Positions 26,017 through 32,887 are shown, numbered from the stretch's first letter. The stretch is 64,000 nt of DNA from Citrobacter sp. wls619 (GCF_005281345.1 NZ_SZXJ01000098.1:211951-275950); one strand, 5' to 3'. The notes: a model not told the origin generated them from the sequence alone. Numbers and translations: made by a program.

Positions 26017-26059
26017 GCGGCCTATTTATTAGCTCACGATACAAACAGAGGGTAAGGCG

Positions 26060-26332
26060 ATGGAAGTGCAAGTCAGCTTCAAAAAAGAGGTAAATGTTAA
26101 GCGCATAAAAACCTGCATCAAGGTGTGCGACAGGTTTACGGCAGATGTTCTCGATGAGACAGGGAATACTGTTCGAAGCATTGAGGATGAGTATGTTCCT
26201 GACTGCTTTCCCGGACAGCACTATGGCGATTACCTGGAACTTGATATCGATATCGAGACCGGGCAAATCCTTAACTGGAAAAAGCCTACGCCAGAGCAGC
26301 TAAGTCAACTGCTAGGCGAACAAGACGACTAA
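26060..26332 (+). CDS. Left-operon acidic protein, unknown function
   Basis: 90 residues with an alternating beta pattern, starting MEVQVSFKKEVNVKRIKTCI and ending in an acidic helix (PTPEQLSQLLGEQDD). GGTAAGG precedes the start. DYLELDIDIETGQILNW is the kind of strand-turn-strand motif seen in several small lambdoid proteins. A terminator follows at once. Function unknown. Confidence 0.6.
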   Translation: MEVQVSFKKEVNVKRIKTCIKVCDRFTADVLDETGNTVRSIEDEYVPDCFPGQHYGDYLELDIDIETGQILNWKKPTPEQLSQLLGEQDD

Positions 26333-26352
26333 CCCGCTACGGCGGGTTTTTT
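26332..26352 (+). terminator. Rho-independent terminator in left operon
   Basis: AACCCGC-tac-GGCGGGTT followed by TTTT. It would stop pL transcripts that lack N, so genes further right need antitermination. Confidence 0.75.
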
Positions 26353-26472
26353 ATTGCAGCATACCTCAGCGGCTTCTCAGAGGACGCTCAGTTATGAATG
26401 GCGGCTATCCACCGCCTGTTAGCGCAGAGGTCTTTTAACGTTCAGCGGCGCGGCTTAAGCGCGGAGATGATT

Positions 26473-26739
26473 ATGACAATTGATATCGAATTTAAATGTA
26501 AAAGTGCAACGGTCAGCGGTAGCAAGTGGGGCGTGGTTAACGTCGAGATTGACTCAGTTGACGTACATGAACTTCTCGAAGCTATTGGTGATAAGAAGGT
26601 TTTCGAAAGCATTGAGCTTGATGACTACATCGACTGGGCTGAGTCAGCTGGGCATACGATTGACATTATAGAGCGACTTGACGCAGACGAAATTATTGGC
26701 TGGCTCAAGCACAATGGTCATCTGGATGCTGATTCATGA
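26473..26739 (+). CDS. Left-operon acidic protein, unknown function
   Basis: 88 residues from the ATG at 26473, eight bases after GGAG; an in-frame ATG six bases earlier is too close to it. Very acidic (DYIDWAESAGHTIDIIERLD, then ADEIIGWLKHNGHL). Its stop overlaps the next start. I do not recognise it. Confidence 0.6.
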   Translation: MTIDIEFKCKSATVSGSKWGVVNVEIDSVDVHELLEAIGDKKVFESIELDDYIDWAESAGHTIDIIERLDADEIIGWLKHNGHLDADS

Positions 26740-26894
26740 CAGTCACCCACAACGGCAAGCAGTACCACGCATCAAAACTCAACGACAACGAGTGGCAACT
26801 CTCATCAGTCGATAAACCTCGCGAGAAAATCACCATGAACCGCTGGCAGATGCACATTGTCGGGTTATTGCAGCAGGTGGAGGGTAAATCATGA
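26736..26894 (+). CDS. Small protein at the cIII position
   Basis: 52 residues starting MTVTHNGKQYHASKLNDNEW, with a C-terminal helix (REKITMNRWQMHIVGLLQQV). It lies just before kil, where lambda and P22 carry cIII, and its last helix shares a loose pattern with the amphipathic CIII helix. The resemblance is too weak to name it. Both ends overlap neighbours by four bases, so it is translated with them. Confidence 0.5.
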   Translation: MTVTHNGKQYHASKLNDNEWQLSSVDKPREKITMNRWQMHIVGLLQQVEGKS

Positions 26895-27025
26895 TTAATC
26901 ACAACATGCTTCGTGCAGCTCAGAACAAAGCGCTAATCGCAAGATTCATAGGTGATTCGGTGATGTGGATGTCGGCCTACAACGATATGAAGGCGGCAAT
27001 TGGTTTTCCGTGGCACAGGAAATAA
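26891..27025 (+). CDS. kil: Kil-like host cell division inhibitor
   Basis: 44 residues. LRAAQNKALIARFIGDSVMW aligns with lambda Kil (47 residues) around the shared FIGD, followed by a similar helix. Lambda Kil stops FtsZ ring formation and causes filamentation when expressed without repression. The gene sits in the expected part of the left operon and overlaps both neighbours. The match covers a short protein, so confidence is moderate. Confidence 0.6.
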   Translation: MINHNMLRAAQNKALIARFIGDSVMWMSAYNDMKAAIGFPWHRK

Positions 27026-27027
27026 TG

Positions 27028-27345
27028 ATGAGCGAATTCAAAGGAACTCCGGGACCGTGGGAGTGGTGGACAAGCAATTCTTTCTTGCGGTTATCAAGCA
27101 AAGCAACCGGAAAGGATGGCGGGGTAATTGACTCCTACAAAATGAGCGATGGGCACACTTCTTTATCAGTGAAGTATGAAGACATGGCTCTTATCGCCGC
27201 GGCGCCTGAACTACTGGAAGCATGTATTAGGATGAGGAATCAACTTTATGCCGCCGGATACGAAAGCAAAGAAAAGTCGTTGAACCCTACTAAAGAGCTT
27301 CTTTGGCAGACAGAGCAAGCCATCGATAAAGCACTCGGCAAGTAA
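27028..27345 (+). CDS. Small phage protein of the KGTPGPW family
   Basis: 105 residues from the ATG at 27028, five bases after AGGAAA; the adjacent ATG at 27025 is too close. FKGTPGPWEWW at the start and ALIAAAPELLEACIRM in the middle form a pattern common in enterobacterial phage accessory proteins. Soluble, no motif for catalysis. Function unknown. Confidence 0.65.
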   Translation: MSEFKGTPGPWEWWTSNSFLRLSSKATGKDGGVIDSYKMSDGHTSLSVKYEDMALIAAAPELLEACIRMRNQLYAAGYESKEKSLNPTKELLWQTEQAIDKALGK

Positions 27346-27420
27346 TAACTACCTCATTCCGCCCTACTCGTCCGGCTTATCGCAGACGGGAAGCGCACAA
27401 CCAAATTTTAGGAGCCGATT

Positions 27421-27717
27421 ATGGCTGCATATCTCGTTCAAGACCGTATCGAGGCGCAGAACTGGACGCGCCATTATCAGCAAATAGCCAGAGAAGAGCG
27501 TGAATCTGAACTGGCTGATGACCTTGAGAAAGGATTGCCTCAGAGCAAGCTGGAATCGTTGTGCGTTGACGAGTTGCAGCGACGCGGTGCCAGCAAGAAG
27601 GCCATTTCAAAAGCGTTCGATGATGATGTCGAGTTCCAGGAAAAAACCGCAGAATTTATTCGCTACATGGCAGAGACAATTGCTCGCCACCAAACAGATA
27701 TTGATGAGGGACAGTAA
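27421..27717 (+). CDS. abc2: Abc2, anti-RecBCD protein
   Basis: 98 residues, the size of P22 Abc2, and sharing its features: [48 protein letters not shown], and ending [14 protein letters not shown]22 Abc2 binds RecC and changes RecBCD so that it loads recombinase without Chi instead of destroying phage ends. It lies directly before recT, giving this phage the modified host nuclease as its likely end-processing enzyme. Confidence 0.85.
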   Translation: MAAYLVQDRIEAQNWTRHYQQIAREERESELADDLEKGLPQSKLESLCVDELQRRGASKKAISKAFDDDVEFQEKTAEFIRYMAETIARHQTDIDEGQ

Positions 27718-27719
27718 CA

Positions 27720-28616
27720 ATGAGCATCAGCATTGTTGAGTTCGTTAAACAACAGGAGCCGCTCTTTGTTGGCGCGGTTACTGACCAGTCAGTCACATGG
27801 GCTAAGGAAAGCCAGTTCGCTATTCAGTATTTCCAGCGCAACGACTATTTAGCCAAGACGGCGCTATCAAACCCTACCAGCGCACAGAACGCCATCATCA
27901 ACGTAGCAGCGATAGGCATCACTCTTAACCCGGCTAGCAAGCTGGCTTATCTGGTTCCGCGCGACGGAATGGTGTGCCTTGATATCAGCTATATGGGCCT
28001 CCTTCATCTTGCTCAGTCCACCGGCTCCATTAAGTGGGGCCAGTGCAAACTGGTGTATTCAAACGACACGTACGAATCCAACGGACTTGATACCGCCCCT
28101 ACCCACAAATACAACGCATTCGGCGATCGCGGTGATGTAGTCGGCGGTTACTGCACGGTTAAAACTGCTGACGACGATTACCTGACTGAAGAAATGAGCC
28201 TGGCAGAAATCAAGGCAACAGAAGCAACCAGTAAAGCCAAGAATGGCCCGTGGAAGAACTTCTGGGAAGAGATGGCGCGTAAGACCATCGTTAAGCGAGC
28301 CAGCAAGTATTGGCCCCGTGCTGAGCGTCTGGATAACGCGATCCACGTCATCAACGAAGATGAAGGTGTTTTTCAAGAACCGGTAATGCAGCACAAGTCA
28401 GAGGAAGACATCCGCGAGGATGAGCGCCGCAGACAACAGGAAGTCATCGATTACGTTCAAACTCTTTGCGACGAAATGGCGCAAGCGGAAAGCATGGACG
28501 ACCTGAAACGCGTCTTTGCCGATGCCTACAAGCGTACTGCCGGCATGAAGCTGCAGCAGAACGTTCAGGCCATCTACGCAGAGTGCAAATCAAAGCTGGA
28601 GGTGACCAGTGAGTAA
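27720..28616 (+). CDS. recT: RecT-family single-strand annealing protein
   Basis: 298 residues. NAIINVAAIGITLNPASKLA, YLVPRDGMVCLDISYMGLL and EEMARKTIVKRASKYWP are the conserved RecT core (residues about 60-200). The C-terminus is a charged helical tail. It would coat and anneal single-strand DNA during phage recombination. P22 itself uses Erf here, so the module has been swapped. No RecE-like exonuclease lies beside it. Confidence 0.93.
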   Translation: MSISIVEFVKQQEPLFVGAVTDQSVTWAKESQFAIQYFQRNDYLAKTALSNPTSAQNAIINVAAIGITLNPASKLAYLVPRDGMVCLDISYMGLLHLAQSTGSIKWGQCKLVYSNDTYESNGLDTAPTHKYNAFGDRGDVVGGYCTVKTADDDYLTEEMSLAEIKATEATSKAKNGPWKNFWEEMARKTIVKRASKYWPRAERLDNAIHVINEDEGVFQEPVMQHKSEEDIREDERRRQQEVIDYVQTLCDEMAQAESMDDLKRVFADAYKRTAGMKLQQNVQAIYAECKSKLEVTSE

Positions 28617-29091
28617 GCTCTACGAAATCGCCAATGACTACGCCAAGCTGATGGATTCAGACCTAGAAGCGGATGCGATCGCCGACACGCTTGAAGGGAT
28701 GGAAGGAGAGCTTACAGATAAAATTGAGCAGTTGCTGGCTATCTGCAAGAACGAAACCGGATACGCAGAACGCCTCAAGGACGAGGCAAAATCACTCAAC
28801 GAACGCGCAGTAGTCACGCTGAATAAAGTTGAAAACATTCAGGCTTACATAGCAACCGCATTAACCACAGCAGGAAAGAAGAAAATCAGAGCCGGTATTC
28901 ACCAGGTAACAATTCGCTCTCCTTCTGAATCAGTGGAAATTGTCGACTCAAGCGCCCTTCCTCCAGAGTTTGTCGAATACGAAACCGTTATCAAGGCGGA
29001 TAAATTAGCGATTAAGCACCAACTCAAAGCGGGCCAATCAATTCCCGGCGCTCAACTCAAGGTTGGCAAGCCATCATTAATCATCAAATAA
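28609..29091 (+). CDS. Gp157-family phage protein
   Basis: 160 residues. Helical N-terminal half (AIADTLEGMEGELTDKIEQL, residues 24-43) and a C-terminal part with GKKKIRAGIHQVTIR, then SVEIVDSSALPPEFV, the signature of the siphovirus Gp157 family (PF05565). Members are usually found beside RecT or single-strand-binding genes. Function is not established. It overlaps recT by eight bases. Confidence 0.8.
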   Translation: MSKLYEIANDYAKLMDSDLEADAIADTLEGMEGELTDKIEQLLAICKNETGYAERLKDEAKSLNERAVVTLNKVENIQAYIATALTTAGKKKIRAGIHQVTIRSPSESVEIVDSSALPPEFVEYETVIKADKLAIKHQLKAGQSIPGAQLKVGKPSLIIK

Positions 29092-29103
29092 CAGGTGCTT
29101 TCC

Positions 29104-29562
29104 ATGAGCGAACTTTGGCAACCGTGGGAAAATCTGTTCCTGCATGAAGTTGGCAGAACAATGCCGATTCAGGTTATCGCAGAAAAGCTTGAGCGTTCCG
29201 AATCGGCAATCACTCGCCAGGCATCACGTATAGGAGCACCACTCATCAGCAAGATGACCGGCAGACCATGGACGGCAGCCGAGCTTCATCTCTTTGGCCG
29301 GTTCTCAGAGGAAGAGATTGCCACTGCAACCGGTCGATCCATTTACTCAGTCAGAAGCAAGCGTGACGCACTGGCCCGCTCCGGAGGATTAACTATGCGT
29401 GAATGGTCAACGGAAGAGTTAGCGATCCTCATGCGCTACACCAACGCAGAAGTAGCAGAGATTACCGGTCGGAGTATCGAAGAGGTCGGAGATAAGCGGC
29501 TGCAGGTGAATATTGAGCGGAATGGATGGGATGCGAGAAATCCTGAACGGGAGGAAATGTGA
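29104..29562 (+). CDS. Triple helix-turn-helix (Myb/SANT-like) protein
   Basis: 152 residues from the ATG at 29104, which has AGGTG seven bases upstream. Three repeats are visible: residues about 6-47 (IQVIAEKLERSESAITRQAS), 58-98 (FSEEEIATATGRSIYSVRSK) and 101-142 (YTNAEVAEITGRSIEEVGDK). Each has the Trp-start, helix, helix-turn-helix pattern of small DNA-binding repeats. It overlaps the methyltransferase start by four bases, so it may regulate or accompany that locus. No named family recognised. Confidence 0.7.
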   Translation: MSELWQPWENLFLHEVGRTMPIQVIAEKLERSESAITRQASRIGAPLISKMTGRPWTAAELHLFGRFSEEEIATATGRSIYSVRSKRDALARSGGLTMREWSTEELAILMRYTNAEVAEITGRSIEEVGDKRLQVNIERNGWDARNPEREEM

Positions 29563-30305
29563 ATGAGTTGGCTCTTTTCGCAGGCGCTGGCGGAGGAATA
29601 CTCGGTGGACACCTCCTTCGCTGGCGAACAGTTTGCGCAGTTGAACGTGATGCCTACGCCGCACAAGTTCTCGCGCAACGACAAAATGATGGAATTCTCC
29701 GACCTTTCCCGATTTGGTCTGACGTGTGCAGTTTTGACGGAAAACCGTGGCGTGGAATTGTTGATGTCGTTTCTGGCGGGTTTCCATGCCAGGACATATC
29801 GGGAGCAGGGAAAGGAGCAGGCATCGACGGAAGTCGATCTGGACTTTGGCGACAAATGGCAAGAATCATCGGTGAGGTACGACCTAGATTCGTGTTCGTG
29901 GAAAACTCACCTTTGCTTGTGGGAAGAGGACTTGCAATGGTCATTAGTGACCTTGCCAAAATGGGGTTTGATTCGGAATGGTGTTGTTTATCAGCATCAG
30001 ACATTGGAGCGCCCCATCAACGTGACCGTATCTGGATTGCAGCCTACACCAAGGGCAAGCATGGGAAGTCATGGGATAGCATGGTGCAGAGCGAGAACCG
30101 GGGAGCACCGTCACAACCTGGAGGACTGGTTAGCATGGAAGCATTTGCAGGATGGCGGGGAGGAAACGCCTGGCCTGAACATCTGCCCAAACTACGCAGA
30201 GTGGCTGATGATGTGGCCTTTGGGGTGGACAGAATTAAAGCCCTTGGCAATGGACAAATTCCGCGAGTGGCAGCGGCAGCATTCTCCTTACTTAAACCGG
30301 ATTGA
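29559..30305 (+). CDS. DNA (cytosine-5) methyltransferase
   Basis: 248 residues from GTG at 29559. Motif I FAGAGGGILGGHL (7-19), motif II VER (28-30), motif IV GGFPCQ (73-78) with catalytic Cys77, motif VI VENS (114-117, usually ENV), motif VIII QRDRIWI (154-160), and motif X GNGQIPRVA (230-238). The stretch between VIII and IX that should choose the target is only about 50 residues, so the enzyme is compact. It would protect phage DNA from restriction or mark it. No matching endonuclease gene is seen. A second ORF occupies almost all of its length in the +1 frame. Confidence 0.88.
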   Translation: MNELALFAGAGGGILGGHLLRWRTVCAVERDAYAAQVLAQRQNDGILRPFPIWSDVCSFDGKPWRGIVDVVSGGFPCQDISGAGKGAGIDGSRSGLWRQMARIIGEVRPRFVFVENSPLLVGRGLAMVISDLAKMGFDSEWCCLSASDIGAPHQRDRIWIAAYTKGKHGKSWDSMVQSENRGAPSQPGGLVSMEAFAGWRGGNAWPEHLPKLRRVADDVAFGVDRIKALGNGQIPRVAAAAFSLLKPD

Positions 30306-30318
30306 GGACGCAGCATGA
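29563..30318 (+). CDS. Overlapping +1-frame protein (methyltransferase-associated family)
   Basis: 251 residues read in the +1 frame across the whole methyltransferase. It starts MSWLFSQALAEEYSVDTSFA. It carries short motifs I recall from a phage protein family often labelled methyltransferase-related: VMPTPHKFSRNDKMMEFSDL (29-48), SRFGLT, SWKTHLCLWEEDL (112-124), LPKWG, LQPTPRAS and PNYAEWLMMWPLGWTELKPL (209-228). GGAGG at 29550-29554 is eight bases from this ATG but only four from the methyltransferase GTG. Both reading as a real gene and as a shadow of the methyltransferase need testing; see findings. Confidence 0.6.
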   Translation: MSWLFSQALAEEYSVDTSFAGEQFAQLNVMPTPHKFSRNDKMMEFSDLSRFGLTCAVLTENRGVELLMSFLAGFHARTYREQGKEQASTEVDLDFGDKWQESSVRYDLDSCSWKTHLCLWEEDLQWSLVTLPKWGLIRNGVVYQHQTLERPINVTVSGLQPTPRASMGSHGIAWCRARTGEHRHNLEDWLAWKHLQDGGEETPGLNICPNYAEWLMMWPLGWTELKPLAMDKFREWQRQHSPYLNRIEDAA

Positions 30319-30413
30319 CGCTAACCAAACGAATCACAAGGTCGCTAATGCGGCCTTTTTATTTTCTCGCGTTCACCTTCAACCGAATTAACCAACAGTT
30401 CATGGAGCACTGA
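30315..30413 (+). CDS. Small basic ORF (32 residues)
   Basis: Starts MTLTKRITRSLMRPFYFLAF and ends NQQFMEH. Its ATG overlaps the stop of the +1-frame ORF by four bases (ATGA), with GAGG seven bases upstream, and it ends two bases before the next start. Basic with a hydrophobic middle. Coupling supports translation; function unknown. Confidence 0.45.
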   Translation: MTLTKRITRSLMRPFYFLAFTFNRINQQFMEH

Positions 30414-30415
30414 TT

Positions 30416-30688
30416 ATGAGTGAAAAATTACGAATTGAACTTGGCGATAAGTACGTCGTCACCGGGTCTGCGCATGACCTTATTCTTAACGAGAAAAAGA
30501 TTTCCAAGGAAGGTAAAAACGCCGGACAGGAAGTGCTTTCTCGCCTTGGTTACTACAGCAAGTTTGAGCATCTGGTGCGTGAATTAATGCACAAAGAGAT
30601 TCTGGAATCCGAAGCGCAGACACTCACTGAATTACGCGACCATATCTATGAACTCAGCGAGAGGCTGGGTAAGGCTGTTGGACTATGA
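30416..30688 (+). CDS. DUF5405-type phage protein
   Basis: 90 residues. MSEKLRIELGDKYVVTGSAH, then LILNEKK and GQEVLSRLGYYSKFEHLV, match the small DUF5405 proteins of lambdoid left operons. The C-terminal half is helical. Function unknown. It overlaps the following gene by four bases. Confidence 0.7.
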   Translation: MSEKLRIELGDKYVVTGSAHDLILNEKKISKEGKNAGQEVLSRLGYYSKFEHLVRELMHKEILESEAQTLTELRDHIYELSERLGKAVGL

Positions 30689-30906
30689 CATCAGAAATCA
30701 TCGATCAGGCCAGCGCTCTCGAAGAGATGATGCGCGACCATGCTATTCAGGCTCACAGACTCAACCACTCAGCAGTATCAGCAACGCACTGTGAGGAGTG
30801 CGATGAGGAGTTACCGGAGGCTCGCCGGAAAGCGTATCCGGGATGCACGATGTGCGTCGAATGCCAGAGCAATATGGAATTGCGTAAGAAGATTGGGAGG
30901 ATGTGA
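30685..30906 (+). CDS. TraR/DksA-like zinc-finger protein
   Basis: 73 residues. Helical start (MTSEIIDQASALEEMMRDHA), then CEECDEELPEARRKAYPGCT and CVEC, a four-Cys zinc finger of the TraR/DksA C4 type. Short phage members such as lambdoid YbiI-like proteins could bind the RNA polymerase secondary channel as F-plasmid TraR (73 residues) does. The length is the same as TraR. Its effect on transcription is inferred from family only. Confidence 0.8.
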   Translation: MTSEIIDQASALEEMMRDHAIQAHRLNHSAVSATHCEECDEELPEARRKAYPGCTMCVECQSNMELRKKIGRM

Positions 30907-31562
30907 TGAAAGAGCGCGGAATGATTTTTAACGGCGAGATGGTGCGCGCCATTCTTGACGGGCGGAAGACGCAGACGCGCCGGATTATGAAAATTCAGCC
31001 GGAGCCATCGAAATCACGATCTGGGGATTTTTGGTTCCCCTCGAAAAAATTAGAGAGCATGGTGCACATATCTGACCTTGTCCCAGGAAATTCACCTATT
31101 GCAGACTGCCATCTTTTCTTTCAAGAGCACTGCTGCCCGTTCGGTGCTGCGGGCGATCGGATCTGGGTGCGGGAAACGTGGGCGGAAGCAGGTGCCGGGG
31201 CACCAGAACTGCAGTTATACCGGGCGAACTACCCTGCGCATGTTCCTTCACATTACGAGAACGTGCCGCCGGCAGAGGAAATACGCTGGACGCCATCAAT
31301 CCACATGCCGCGCTGGGCCAGCCGTATTTTGCTGGAGATTACCGATGTGCGCGTGGAAAAGCTTGCCAGTGTCAGCGATGAAGATGCAGGAGAAGAGGGG
31401 TACCCAGCAGATCCGTCACCGTATGGAGGGCGTACGGATAAATGGCTGTGGTTCCGCCAGTTGTGGGATGGCATTTACCCAGAGCAAAGTTTCAAGCACA
31501 ACCCCTGGGTCTGGGTAATCGAATTTAAGGTGGTGCCTAATGTTCAGGATAATCCAGCCTAA
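30906..31562 (+). CDS. ASCH-domain-like phage protein
   Basis: 218 residues from the ATG at 30906, which has GGGAGG upstream. FNGEMVRAILDGRKTQTRR (residues 6-24) and the later RIWVRETWAE, IHMPRWASRILLEITDVRVE and FKHNPWVWVIEFKVV are the pattern of the phage ASCH-type proteins. The ASCH fold resembles PUA and suggests RNA or modified nucleotide binding. It overlaps the TraR-like stop by one base and the DUF4222 gene by 23. Function unproven. Confidence 0.75.
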   Translation: MKERGMIFNGEMVRAILDGRKTQTRRIMKIQPEPSKSRSGDFWFPSKKLESMVHISDLVPGNSPIADCHLFFQEHCCPFGAAGDRIWVRETWAEAGAGAPELQLYRANYPAHVPSHYENVPPAEEIRWTPSIHMPRWASRILLEITDVRVEKLASVSDEDAGEEGYPADPSPYGGRTDKWLWFRQLWDGIYPEQSFKHNPWVWVIEFKVVPNVQDNPA

Positions 31563-31779
31563 TACGTATTACGTCGACATGAGCGGCACCCCTTGCAAGA
31601 TAACCCGCACCACCTCCGACACAGTCCACTACCAGCGAAACGGTCATAACTGCATAGCCAGCATGATGCGGTTTCAATCGGACTTTGAATGGGTGGAGGC
31701 TGCGGAGCTAAAGCAGATATGGGATGACCTTGAGACGGCGGCACATTTGAAGAAGCTGCGAGCTATGCGGGCGGCATGA
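31540..31779 (+). CDS. DUF4222-type phage protein
   Basis: 79 residues. The N-terminal half is beta-rich with GTPCKITRTTSDTVHYQRNG and FQSDFEWVE, as in the DUF4222 proteins of lambdoid phages near the integration end. The C-terminus is a short helix. Function unknown. Confidence 0.65.
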   Translation: MFRIIQPNTYYVDMSGTPCKITRTTSDTVHYQRNGHNCIASMMRFQSDFEWVEAAELKQIWDDLETAAHLKKLRAMRAA

Positions 31780-31788
31780 GGAGAGATT

Positions 31789-31995
31789 ATGAACTTAACG
31801 ATTAAAAATATTTACGAACTGGCTTGCTTTGCTGGTCTGCATTGCGCAAACCCTGCTGAATCTCATATTGATGAAGAAACAGAACTAAGTATCGATACAG
31901 GAGGAATCATTGGTAATGGTGATGAAGAGGACTACACGGGTCTGAGAGCTTGTTTTACCGAATATCCAGAAGAGGGTTATATCGCACTCGATTGA
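31789..31995 (+). CDS. Small acidic protein, unknown function
   Basis: 68 residues, strongly acidic (HIDEETELSIDTGGIIGNGD, then EEDYTGLRACF), with GAGGAGAG upstream of the start. It lies between the DUF4222 gene and the lipoprotein. No family recognised. Confidence 0.55.
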   Translation: MNLTIKNIYELACFAGLHCANPAESHIDEETELSIDTGGIIGNGDEEDYTGLRACFTEYPEEGYIALD

Positions 31996-32104
31996 TGATA
32001 ACGCAACTGATAGCCAGTTATGAGCTGGCTATTGGGTGCGAAGCACTGCCACGTTATCCCCCATTTGCCCTCCAGTGTGAGGGCATTCTTTTACAGGTGA
32101 ACCA

Positions 32105-32482
32105 ATGAAGAAAGGATTGCTATTGCTGGGCGTTCTGGCGCTTTCGGCATGTGATGTCAATGATGCTGACGTAGCCAGTCGTAACGTTAGCAAGGCTGCA
32201 GATAACTTTGAATCTCAGCGCCGCTTTGTCTTCTATAACGGCATCACCGGCGAATTCATGCTGGAAATTACCGGCTTATGCTCGAAAGACAATACCAGCA
32301 CCGATCGGACGCTGGGAGTAATTTGCAAAACTGGTCCGGGTGTATACAAAAAGCACATGCTTGGCCTGTCAGATAACGTCACATGGTTTATGGAGGATTT
32401 GAGCGGAACAAACGCCAGCGTCAATCACTACCGTGTGACATTCAAACCATCAGTAATTATTCCTGATATCGAAGTCAGATAA
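32105..32482 (+). CDS. Phage lipoprotein, beta-rich
   Basis: 125 residues. A signal peptide (MKKGLLLLGVLALSAC) ends in the lipobox LSAC, Cys16, so the mature protein is a lipid-anchored periplasmic or outer-membrane protein. The rest is beta-rich with two Cys (LCSKDNTS, VICKTGPG) that could form a disulphide. Closely similar proteins occur in Stx and P22-group prophages. It lies next to xis, apart from lysis genes, which fits a gene active in the lysogen, such as one blocking other phages; that role is inference. A terminator follows. Confidence 0.75.
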   Translation: MKKGLLLLGVLALSACDVNDADVASRNVSKAADNFESQRRFVFYNGITGEFMLEITGLCSKDNTSTDRTLGVICKTGPGVYKKHMLGLSDNVTWFMEDLSGTNASVNHYRVTFKPSVIIPDIEVR

Positions 32483-32492
32483 ACAACTCTGC

Positions 32493-32519
32493 ACCCGGCC
32501 ATAGTGTCGGGTTCTTTTT
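32493..32519 (+). terminator. Terminator after lipoprotein gene
   Basis: ACCCG-gccatagtgt-CGGGT followed by TCTTTTT. Confidence 0.65.
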
Positions 32520-32561
32520 GCCTGGCTTCCAGGTTCGATTTCCAAACCGGAGATGAAACCC

Positions 32562-32762
32562 ATGCAACACCAATTACAGCCCGATTCACTGGTTGATCTG
32601 AAATTCATCATGGCAGATACTGGTTTCGGAAAGACCTTCATCTATGACCGCATCAAAGACGGCATCCTGCCAAAAAGCAAACTCATCCACGGCCGCGCCA
32701 GATGGCTATATAGTGAACACTGCGAGTTCAAACAAAAGCTCTTAAGCCGCCTCGATGGGTAA
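32562..32762 (+). CDS. torI: TorI/Xis excisionase (recombination directionality factor)
   Basis: 66 residues from the ATG at 32562 (MQHQLQPDSLVDLKFIMADT), the length and start of KplE1 TorI; three in-frame codons upstream are not used by it. AlpA-type winged helix: GFGKTFIYDRIKDG, then KSKLIHGRARWLYSEHCEFK. In E. coli KplE1, TorI directs excision with IntS and also inhibits the TorR response regulator. It is the last phage gene, 66 bases from the attachment core, exactly as in KplE1. Confidence 0.93.
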   Translation: MQHQLQPDSLVDLKFIMADTGFGKTFIYDRIKDGILPKSKLIHGRARWLYSEHCEFKQKLLSRLDG

Positions 32763-32827
32763 AATTGCGGGTAAAATAAAATACACTTCTGAAATTTCCC
32801 TTTCTATACAATCCCCTGCTATGCAAA

Positions 32828-32850
32828 TTCGATGTATGCAGGGGACACCA
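32828..32850. repeat. Right attachment site (argW tRNA 3' end core)
   Basis: TTCGAT-gta-TGCAGGGGACACCA ends in the 3' end of the argW tRNA-Arg gene, with CCA. The last 14 bases are identical to the E. coli argW terminus as I recall it; three bases in the middle differ, marking the phage-derived arm. CCCCTGC at 32813-32819 pairs with GCAGGGG at 32838-32844, giving the inverted core sites expected for integrase. Confidence 0.85.
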
Positions 32851-32887
32851 TCACATCTATCACGCAACGCTGCGATTTATTTCACCA

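Larger units (their letters stand above)
1..32850. mobile_element. P22/HK620/Sf6-like prophage (left end outside window)
   Basis: A continuous lambdoid phage gene order fills this stretch: left operon on the plus strand, and immunity, replication, lysis, head and tail genes on the minus strand. Head genes are P22-like in order and length (portal 723, scaffold 303, coat 430, gp4 166, gp10 472 residues), the tail needle is Sf6-type and the lysis genes are lambda-type, so the phage is a mosaic. The right boundary is the argW-type core at 32828-32850, next to a torI/xis gene. In this phage group the integrase lies at the opposite end, beside argW, so it is expected to the left of base 1. Every late gene seen is intact, so the phage may be functional; this cannot be settled without the missing end. 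Confidence 0.95.

Noticed and set aside
30685..31562. Toxin-antitoxin pair
   Set aside because: The two small coupled genes fit TraR-like and ASCH-like phage families better; no toxin motif was found.
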